Source: Bog-756 sp035949055
Lineage (GTDB): Bacteria > Actinomycetota > Acidimicrobiia > Acidimicrobiales > RAAP-2
Assembly: GCA_035949055.1 (NCBI GenBank)
Contig: DASZIO010000017.1
Coordinates: forward strand, 1-37,985
Reading direction: 5' to 3'
DNA length: 37,985 nucleotides
This document shows positions 32,270-37,985 of the stretch, one piece after another. Numbering within the stretch: the first letter of the stretch is position 1; each line of letters begins with the position of its first letter. The position numbers were made by a program, and so were the translations under genes. The notes below the pieces were generated by a model, which was not told the origin of the DNA, ran no database searches, and saw only the letters and a program-made list of their open reading frames with translations.

Positions 32270-32445
32270 CGCTCTCCCTCCCTGACGCCTGCGAGCGGCG
32301 TCGAGCCAGCATCGTAGCGGACGTCAAACGTGCCAGCCTTGGGCGTCTGCCAGCCACTACCTTCCCTTCACAGTTTGCTCATCTCTGGCGACTACAACGG
32401 GCTCGAGAGCGTGACGTCCCAGTCGCTCGGAGAAAGGTGTGATCC

Positions 32446-34047
32446 ATGACGTCGCTGCGAGCCCGGACGCAGACGTGGATGGACCTGAAGGGCTTCGTCC
32501 CGCTCGGGATCCTTCTGACCGCGGCCCTGGTGGCCACCTCGTGCGGTGGGGGGTCGCCGGCGGCGTCAGCGCAGGGGGAGACGGTGAGCGGCGGACCGAC
32601 CGGCAGCTACATCGTCCCAGCCGGCATCCACAAGATCAAACACGTGATCGTGGTGCAACAGGAGAACCGGTCATTCGACTCCTATTTCGGCACCTACCCG
32701 GGCGCGGTCGGCATCCCGATGCAGAACGGTCAGCCGACGGTGTGCGCCAACGACCCGCAAACCGGGCAGTGCGAGGAACCGTACGTGGACCATGCCGATG
32801 TAAACGGGGGTGGACCTCATAATGCGACGAGTGCGACGGCCGACATCAACGGCGGGAAGATGGACGGCTTCATCGGTCAGGCGCAGTCCGGAAGGAAGGG
32901 CTGTCTCGATCCCACCGATCCGGCCTGCTCCAACTCGGCGACCTCGGACGTGATGGGCTACCACACCCAGAGCGACATCCCCAACTACTGGGCCTACGCC
33001 AAGGACTTCGTCCTCCAGGACCACATGTTCGAGCCGAATGCCTCCTGGAGCCTGCCGTCCCACCTGTTCCTGGTGTCGGAGTGGTCGGCCTACTGCACGG
33101 AGCAGGACAATCCGTCGAGTTGCGTCAACGCGCTGGAAACGCGTCCGGCGGAACGGCCCCAGAACGCCCCGACCGTCTACGGCGGCCAAGCCGGCCCGGC
33201 AAGCGGTGGTGGCAACCCCAAGCATGGCAACAGGAAGCGGGCCGCGGGCCAGCCGAACTATGCCTGGACCGACCTGACCTACCTCATGCACAAGGACCAC
33301 GTTAGCTGGGGGTATTACGTGGTGAGCGGGACGGAACCCGACTGTGAGAACCCGGGGGCCGAGACGTGCGCACCGGTGGCGCAGAAGGCAGGCACGCCGG
33401 GGATCTGGAACCCGCTGCCGTGGTTCGACACCGTGAAGGCCGACGACCAGTTGGGGAACATCCAATCGGTCGACAAGTTCTATGCCGCGGCCAAGGCCGG
33501 CACGCTGCCGGCGGTCTCCTGGGTCGTTCCGTCCGGCGAGGTGAGCGAGCATCCCCCGGCCCCGGTTAGCTTCGGGCAGTCGTACGTGACCAGTCTCATC
33601 AACGCGGTGATGAAGAGCCCGGACTGGAGCTCCACGGCCATCTTCCTGGCCTGGGACGACTGGGGCGGGTTCTACGACCACGTGGTACCGCCCAGCGTCG
33701 ATCAGAACGGCTATGGGCTCCGTGTCCCCGGCATCACTATCAGCCCCTACGCCAAAGCCGGCTATATCGACCACCAGACCCTCAGCTTCGACGCCTACGA
33801 CAAGTTCATCGAGGACGATTTCCTGCACGGCCAGCGACTCAACCCGGCCACCGACGGCCGGCCTGACCCGAGACCAAGTGTCCGGGAGAACGAGAAGATC
33901 CTCGGCAACCTCATCGAGGAATTCAACTTCGATCAGAACCCCCGTTCGCCGGTGGTGCTTCCCGTCCACCCGCCGACCACGCTCACCGGAACGCCAGGCC
34001 CGTCGCAGGTTTCGTCGGCGGCCAAGGCTCCGGACGGTGATGGGTAG
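32446..34047 (+). CDS. Phospholipase C/acid phosphatase-family lipoprotein
   Basis: A 533-residue phosphoesterase of the PLC/AcpA family. The N-terminus is a lipoprotein signal peptide ending ALVATSC, with Cys33 to be lipidated, so the enzyme should sit on the outer face of the membrane. VIVVQQENRSFDSYFGTYPG (about 68-87) is the family signature with the catalytic residue region ENRSFD. AKDFVLQDHMFEPNASWSLPSH is next, and AIFLAWDDWGGFYDHVVPP (about 400-418) holds further metal ligands. A Gly/Lys/Arg-rich insert (about 245-270) is unusual. The ATG at 32446 has GAGAAAGGTG upstream. It is divergent from the universal stress protein gene. Confidence 0.9.
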   Translation: MTSLRARTQTWMDLKGFVPLGILLTAALVATSCGGGSPAASAQGETVSGGPTGSYIVPAGIHKIKHVIVVQQENRSFDSYFGTYPGAVGIPMQNGQPTVCANDPQTGQCEEPYVDHADVNGGGPHNATSATADINGGKMDGFIGQAQSGRKGCLDPTDPACSNSATSDVMGYHTQSDIPNYWAYAKDFVLQDHMFEPNASWSLPSHLFLVSEWSAYCTEQDNPSSCVNALETRPAERPQNAPTVYGGQAGPASGGGNPKHGNRKRAAGQPNYAWTDLTYLMHKDHVSWGYYVVSGTEPDCENPGAETCAPVAQKAGTPGIWNPLPWFDTVKADDQLGNIQSVDKFYAAAKAGTLPAVSWVVPSGEVSEHPPAPVSFGQSYVTSLINAVMKSPDWSSTAIFLAWDDWGGFYDHVVPPSVDQNGYGLRVPGITISPYAKAGYIDHQTLSFDAYDKFIEDDFLHGQRLNPATDGRPDPRPSVRENEKILGNLIEEFNFDQNPRSPVVLPVHPPTTLTGTPGPSQVSSAAKAPDGDG

Positions 34048-34171
34048 GTTGTCCGGCACGTCAGCCACGGACCGGGCTTCGGCCAATACAGAAGAGCTAG
34101 GGCCCGGCCGGGGGTTCCGGCTCGGATAACGGCCCCACTCCCAGGCCATTCATCTCCTCCTCCCGTCCAGG

Positions 34172-34222
34172 CCCCAGCCGACGGTGGCATTTCGAATAGC
34201 CGGGTCGAGATCACGGCTGGGG
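34172..34222. repeat. Nested inverted repeats in the 264-bp gap after the phospholipase gene
   Basis: CCCCAGCCG (34172-34180) and CGGCTGGGG (34214-34222) are perfect 9-bp arms around 33 bases. Inside lies GGCATTTCGAATAGCC, itself a near palindrome with GGC...TTCGAA...GCC. The element is 125 bp after the phospholipase stop and 90 bp before the DedA start. It could be a structured RNA, a terminator without T-run, or a protein site. Confidence 0.5.
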
Positions 34223-34295
34223 TGTGCCGGCTCCGGATGAGTGGAGAAAGAGGAGAATCATCCTCGGGTCGGTCGTCCTCCGAGTCACCGGTCGG

Positions 34296-34301
34296 TACGG
34301 T
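34296..34301 (+). promoter_or_regulatory. Possible -10 box (TACGGT) of the DedA gene
   Basis: TACGGT lies 10 bases before ATG 34312, so transcription may begin only a few bases before the start codon. Confidence 0.35.
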
Positions 34302-34311
34302 GGCCGTATGA

Positions 34312-34977
34312 ATGCGTGCCGGTGCCCCAGGTGATGGGCGAATGATCGCCATCGACCTCCACCATCTTGTCGTCTCCTACGGCTACGTCGCGGTGTTCTC
34401 ACTGGTCGGGCTGGAGAGTCTCGGCATTCCCGTTCCGGGAGAGACCGTGCTGATCATTGCCGGCACGTATGCCGGTCTGACCCACCACCTCTCGCCGTGG
34501 CTGATCGTGGCGACCGCCGCCGCCGGTGCCATCATCGGCGACACGATCGGGTTCTGGATCGGTGACAAGGGCGGCTATCGGCTTCTCCGCCGGTATGGCC
34601 ACTACGTCCGCTTCGATGAGCCGAAGATCAAGGTGGCGCGATACCTCTTCGATCTACACGGGGGCAAAGTCGTGTTCTTCGGCAGGTTCGTGGCCGTTCT
34701 GCGCACCTATGCCGCGTTCCTGGCCGGCGTCACGAGGATGCACTATCGCCGATTCCTTTTCTTCAATGCCTCGGGCGGGATCATCTGGGCATCGGCCTAT
34801 GGCTTCGGCGCCTACTTCTTCGGAAGCACGCTGCAGCGGCTGTCCGGATGGCTGACCCTCGTTTTCGTCGGACTGGCCGTCGCGGCGACCGTCGTGGCTG
34901 TCGTGGTCGTGCGCCGAAAAACGGCCCAACTGATGATGAAGGCGGCTCTGGCCTACCCCGGACCACTCGAGCGCTGA
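34312..34977 (+). CDS. DedA-family membrane protein
   Basis: A 221-residue membrane protein of the DedA/SNARE-associated family; members are linked to undecaprenyl-phosphate or phospholipid translocation and envelope stress. The hallmark ESLGIPVPGETVLIIAGTYA is near residues 30-50, GDTIGFWIGDKGGYRLLRRYG at about 74-94, and FFGRFVAVLRTYAAFLAGVTRMHYRRFLFFNASGGIIWAS at about 122-162, including the conserved F-x-x-R-F-x-P-x-x-R-T-like segment. The start could also be ATG 34342 (MIAIDLHH); ATG 34312 is kept because of the TACGGT box. It follows the phospholipase gene by 264 bp. Confidence 0.92.
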   Translation: MRAGAPGDGRMIAIDLHHLVVSYGYVAVFSLVGLESLGIPVPGETVLIIAGTYAGLTHHLSPWLIVATAAAGAIIGDTIGFWIGDKGGYRLLRRYGHYVRFDEPKIKVARYLFDLHGGKVVFFGRFVAVLRTYAAFLAGVTRMHYRRFLFFNASGGIIWASAYGFGAYFFGSTLQRLSGWLTLVFVGLAVAATVVAVVVVRRKTAQLMMKAALAYPGPLER

Positions 34978-35018
34978 GCTCCGTCGCCGGCGGACTCGGC
35001 CGTGCCGATTGCCCGGCC

Positions 35019-35024
35019 TACACT
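35019..35024 (+). promoter_or_regulatory. -10 box (TACACT) of the DUF2079 gene
   Basis: TACACT ends 7 bases before GTG 35032, with no ribosome site. It makes GTG 35032 a better start than ATG 35050 or an upstream start at 35002. Confidence 0.5.
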
Positions 35025-35031
35025 CCACGCC

Positions 35032-36660
35032 GTGTCAGTGGACCTCGAGATGTCCGGGCGCGGCGGACGACAGCTTCCTGACGCGGCAGAGGGGGTCGGA
35101 CCCGATCCCGCCTCCGTTTCGTCGCTTCGGGTCCCGTCCCTCCCGGATCCACTGCGCCGGGTCTGGCACCTCGGGGTGGCCGTCTTCGGACTCCAGCTGG
35201 CGGGGCTGATCGTCTGGAGCTGGTACCTGTGGTCGCATTTCGATCTGACCAACGACATGGCCACCTTCGGACAAGCCTTCTCCCAGATCGGGAGCGGTCA
35301 CCTGAATCCCTACGAGACCAACTTCGTTTACAACTACCCCCACTGGGGATACCCCTTCTACCAGAGCGCCTTCGAGCTGCTCATGTGGCCCCTGGCCCTT
35401 CTGTACACCGCGACCCGAAGTCTGTTCACCCTCCTAGTCGTTCAAGACCTGGCCCTGGTCGGGGCCGGCCTGGCGTCGTTGAGATGGGGGCTGGAGTACC
35501 TGGCGGGTCGGTGGCCTGCGCACCGGCGGGGGGCGGCGGTTGTCGGCTCCGGCCTTGTGGTCTTGCTGTTGGTCAACCCGTGGACCTACTGGTCCGCCTC
35601 CTACGACTTCCACTTCGAGACGATTGCCGCACTCTTCGCCATCCTGGCCGCTCGCGACGGGTGGCAAGGACGCCGTCGGGCCTGGTTGTGGTTGGTGCTC
35701 CTCCTGGCCTGCGGCGACGTGGCCGCGACGTACGGCATCGCCGTCGGTGCGATTCTGGTGTTCACCGGGAAGAGAACACGGCGGGTGGGGATTGGCTTCG
35801 TCGCCGTTTCGCTGGTCTGGCTGGTGCTGGTCGGGGTGGTCCATGGGGCCAGAGGGTCAGGGGTGCAGGCCTACGGTTACCTGGCTGGTCATCCCGTGCC
35901 CGACGGACTAAGCGGCATGGTGGCCATCGTCCAGGGGCTCGCGGCCCACCCCCAACGCGGCCTGTCGATGTTGGACGGCCGGTGGCACGCGCTGTACCAG
36001 TACCTGGCCGGGGCAGGGTTGGTCGGTGTCGCGTCGGTGATCGGCTTCGTACCGGCGGCCGTCGTTCTCGGGACCAATGGCCTCAACTCGGGACCGATCT
36101 GGGTGGGACACATAGCCGCATTCCAGTACCTGGTGATCGTGTTCTTCATGGGTGTCGGCGCGGTCGCCGTCGTCACGTGGTTGGTCCGGCGCACGGGACG
36201 GGTGGCGCCCGTGGTGGCGTGCTTGCTCGGCGTGGCGGGGCTGGCCCAGGCCATAGTCGTGAGTGGCCAAATCACCCCGCAGGCACGGGCGTGGTTCGCG
36301 ACGGTGGGCGGGCCTACGGCCATCGAGCTGACTCGCGTGGAGCAGATGGTGCCGTCGAGCGCCGAAGCCGTGGTGTCCATCGGTGTCATCGGTCGATTCG
36401 CCGCTCGGAGCGAGCTCTACCCGTACGGCATCCCATTCCCGGGCGGACAGATCATCCCGGTGGGCGGCCGGCCGGTCTATTTCGTCTTCGTCGATGGGCC
36501 CGGGACGCTGAGCGGGACCGCGAAGGCCACCGACGCCGCGATACACCAACTCCAGTCCATGGGTGCACGGGTGATCGCCCGCGCCGACCAGGTGGTCGCG
36601 CTGGTGTGGACACCACCACCGGGCGTGACCCGTTTACGGCTCGTGGACTACGTAAGGTAG
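35032..36660 (+). CDS. DUF2079 multi-pass membrane protein
   Basis: A 542-residue protein with a hydrophilic N-terminus of about 35 residues and around ten membrane helices, then a soluble extracytoplasmic C-terminal part (about 440-542). Family landmarks are TNDMATFGQAFSQIGSGHLNPYET early on, with the Asp of the first loop, SASYDFHFETIAALFAILAARDGW (about 195-218), and HIAAFQYLVIVFF. DUF2079 proteins look like GT-C-type lipid-linked sugar transferases, so a glycosyl transfer role is possible. It follows the DedA gene by 54 bp but has its own -10 box. A hairpin lies 70 bp after the stop codon. Confidence 0.85.
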   Translation: MSVDLEMSGRGGRQLPDAAEGVGPDPASVSSLRVPSLPDPLRRVWHLGVAVFGLQLAGLIVWSWYLWSHFDLTNDMATFGQAFSQIGSGHLNPYETNFVYNYPHWGYPFYQSAFELLMWPLALLYTATRSLFTLLVVQDLALVGAGLASLRWGLEYLAGRWPAHRRGAAVVGSGLVVLLLVNPWTYWSASYDFHFETIAALFAILAARDGWQGRRRAWLWLVLLLACGDVAATYGIAVGAILVFTGKRTRRVGIGFVAVSLVWLVLVGVVHGARGSGVQAYGYLAGHPVPDGLSGMVAIVQGLAAHPQRGLSMLDGRWHALYQYLAGAGLVGVASVIGFVPAAVVLGTNGLNSGPIWVGHIAAFQYLVIVFFMGVGAVAVVTWLVRRTGRVAPVVACLLGVAGLAQAIVVSGQITPQARAWFATVGGPTAIELTRVEQMVPSSAEAVVSIGVIGRFAARSELYPYGIPFPGGQIIPVGGRPVYFVFVDGPGTLSGTAKATDAAIHQLQSMGARVIARADQVVALVWTPPPGVTRLRLVDYVR

Positions 36661-36729
36661 CCGGTCGTCGCCATGCCGGAGAGCGTCGTCCGGCTGGAGC
36701 ACGCAACCAGCTGCGGATAGTCCCAGGCG

Positions 36730-36756
36730 AGGCCGGTGTGACAGAATCGCCGGCCT
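36730..36756 (+). terminator. Hairpin downstream of the DUF2079 gene
   Basis: AGGCCGG (36730-36736) and CCGGCCT (36750-36756) are perfect arms with a 13-base loop, followed by TAGG and not a T-run. The place, 70 bp after the stop codon and 50 bp before the next promoter, suits a terminator. Confidence 0.4.
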
Positions 36757-36805
36757 TAGGACCCGACCCACTTCTTCGGCTGAGGCAGGACGACCGTTCC
36801 TCGCC

Positions 36806-36811
36806 TACGGT
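36806..36811 (+). promoter_or_regulatory. -10 box (TACGGT) of the cyclase-ATPase gene
   Basis: TACGGT should start transcription near 36818. The ribosome site GGAGG at 36831-36835 then serves GTG 36843. ATG 36816 is in frame but only 4 bases after the box. Confidence 0.4.
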
Positions 36812-36842
36812 AGAGATGTTCGGGACGGGCGGAGGGGTTCCG

Positions 36843-37985
36843 GTGACCATTCAGAACTTGACGATACTGTTCACCGACATTGTCGGTTCGACGGAACTGT
36901 CCCAACGTATGTCGCCGGAAGCCGCAGACGATATCCGTCGTCAGCACTTTTCCATTCTCCGCAGGGCCATTGCCGAGATGGGTGGGACTGAGGTCAAGAA
37001 CCTCGGTGACGGCGTCATGGCCACGTTCGGCTCGGCATCGGCGTCTCTCAAGTGTGCCGTCGTCATGCAGCAACGAGTCGACTTGGACAACCGCAATCGT
37101 CCTCATCCGGTTGGGCTGCGGGTCGGGATCAGCGGAGGCGAGGTCATTCGCGAGCAGGACGACTTCTTCGGCGATGCTGTCGTCGAGGCGGCCCGTCTCG
37201 TGGGCGCCTGCGAAGGAGGGCAGATACTGGCCGCCGACGTAGTGCGCATGATGGCCGGCCGGCGCAGTCGCCAGAATTTCCGGCCGGTAGGGGAGGTCTC
37301 TCTGAAAGGGCTTCCCGATCCGGTCCCCACCATCGAAGTCCTCTGGGAGCCGCTGGGAGGTTCCTATTCTGCGATGACCGTCCAGCTCCCGAGTCGCATG
37401 GCCGTTCGCCCGCGAGCCGGTGTGCTCGGAAGGGAGTCCGAGCTCTCGTTGCTCAGCGATGCCGTCAAGCGCATCGCCGCGGGCGACGGACGTGAGGTGG
37501 TGCTCGTCTCGGGAGAGGCCGGCCAAGGCAAGACGACACTGGTGGCCGAGGCGGCCCGGCGGGCGTTTGACGATGGGGCATGCGTACTTTTCGGGCACTG
37601 CGAAGAGGATCTGGCCACCCCTTACCAGCTCTTCTCGGAAGCGCTCGGGCACTACGTGGCCCACGCCCCCGGGGACCAGATCCTCGCCCACGTCGAGATG
37701 CACGGTTCCGAACTGTCCCGGCTGGTCCCCTCCCTCGCCAGCCGGGTGCCACACCTCCCGCCTTCGAAGGCAACCGACACCGATTCCGAGCGGTATCTCC
37801 AGTTTGCCGCCGTCGTCGGTCTGTTGGCGACGGTATCGGGGGAGCAACCTGTGGTCCTCGTGCTCGACGATCTCCAGTGGGCGGACGAGGGAAGTCTGCT
37901 TCTCCTGCGCCACCTCACCGGGGCTGAACACTCCATGCGAGTGCTCATTCTCGGGACCTACCGTGACAGTGAACTGTCTCACTCC
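36843..37985 (+). CDS. Class III adenylate cyclase fused to AAA-type ATPase, N-terminal part
   Basis: The gene runs off the right edge after 381 codons. Residues about 5-165 are a class III nucleotide cyclase domain: LTILFTDIVGSTELSQRM has the first metal Asp, VKNLGDGVMATFGSA the second, and VGLRVGISGGEVI and DFFGDAVVEAARLVG follow. GRESELSLLSDAV (about 200-212) opens a signalling ATPase domain with Walker A GEAGQGKTT and Walker B VVLVLDDLQWAD. Such proteins are large regulators, often with C-terminal TPR repeats or a LuxR-type domain that would lie outside the window. GTG 36843 is chosen from GGAGGGG 5-7 bases upstream. Confidence 0.9.
   Translation, partial: MTIQNLTILFTDIVGSTELSQRMSPEAADDIRRQHFSILRRAIAEMGGTEVKNLGDGVMATFGSASASLKCAVVMQQRVDLDNRNRPHPVGLRVGISGGEVIREQDDFFGDAVVEAARLVGACEGGQILAADVVRMMAGRRSRQNFRPVGEVSLKGLPDPVPTIEVLWEPLGGSYSAMTVQLPSRMAVRPRAGVLGRESELSLLSDAVKRIAAGDGREVVLVSGEAGQGKTTLVAEAARRAFDDGACVLFGHCEEDLATPYQLFSEALGHYVAHAPGDQILAHVEMHGSELSRLVPSLASRVPHLPPSKATDTDSERYLQFAAVVGLLATVSGEQPVVLVLDDLQWADEGSLLLLRHLTGAEHSMRVLILGTYRDSELSHS

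Noticed and set aside
32671..34149. Open frame of 492 codons opposite the phospholipase gene
   Set aside because: The plus strand has a full PLC-family protein with lipoprotein signal; the antisense product is Arg/Val-rich and featureless.
34236..34311. 24-codon frame ending TGA directly before the DedA ATG
   Set aside because: The likely DedA -10 box lies inside it, so the frame would not be on the transcript from that promoter; Ser/Gly composition looks random.
36756..37982. Open frame of 408 codons opposite the cyclase-ATPase gene
   Set aside because: The plus strand carries cyclase and Walker motifs; the antisense reading has none.
1..37985. Search for CRISPR arrays, tRNA genes, transposases, phage genes, toxin-antitoxin or restriction systems
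   Set aside because: None recognised by reading; all larger frames belong to ordinary metabolic, transport, regulatory or envelope families.

Overview
The window is very GC-rich, densely packed DNA with strong third-position GC, and its gene families point to an actinobacterium: LytR-CpsA-Psr cell-wall ligase, F420-type luciferase-like oxidoreductase, DUF664-type DinB protein, DUF2332, DUF2079, a WYL regulator and an MmpL remnant. A deep-branching high-GC lineage (for example Acidimicrobiia) would fit, but nothing here fixes the genus. No tRNA, rRNA, CRISPR array, insertion sequence or phage gene was seen. Many genes start 6-8 bases after a TANNNT -10 hexamer with no Shine-Dalgarno, so leaderless transcription looks common; this also decided several start codons.

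Layout. 1-3.2 kb: cut-off LCP ligase, flavin (Baeyer-Villiger type) monooxygenase and a divergent unknown gene. 3.2-8.1 kb: WYL regulator divergent from a DinB protein, an APC permease with a soluble C-terminal domain, a minisatellite, a chorismate-lyase-like gene and an SRPBCC protein. 8.2-13.2 kb: a 14-helix drug exporter fused to a MarR-like domain, TetR regulator, DUF2855 protein, and a second DinB protein preceded by a large palindrome; then a tiny membrane protein. 13.4-14.6 kb: an MmpL scar and a secreted GH114-type glycosidase.

14.6-21.1 kb is a carbohydrate block: arylsulfatase, GH13 alpha-glucosidase overlapping a BadF-type sugar kinase, and a divergent GH4 phospho-glycosidase. The kinase and GH4 gene share a 22-bp gap in which their two -10 boxes overlap. 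Together they look like a cytosolic route that phosphorylates a sugar and then hydrolyses phospho-glycosides; no transporter is present. The GH13 enzyme has Leu in place of the usual region IV His.

21.2-28.2 kb: oxidation and lipid/xenobiotic-type enzymes (LLM oxidoreductase, SDR, small barrel protein, SnoaL-like protein, secreted CocE/NonD hydrolase, acyl-CoA synthetase). 28.2-32.3 kb: small unknown gene, DUF2332, a pore-like membrane protein, LapA-like protein, and a universal stress protein-patatin operon. 32.4-38 kb: phospholipase C-like lipoprotein, DedA protein, DUF2079 membrane protein and a class III cyclase-AAA ATPase cut by the window end.

I found no unmistakable new multi-gene system. 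The strongest leads are the overlapping divergent promoters of the sugar block, the altered GH13 active site, the operator-like palindrome before the second DinB gene, and the exporter-regulator fusion.
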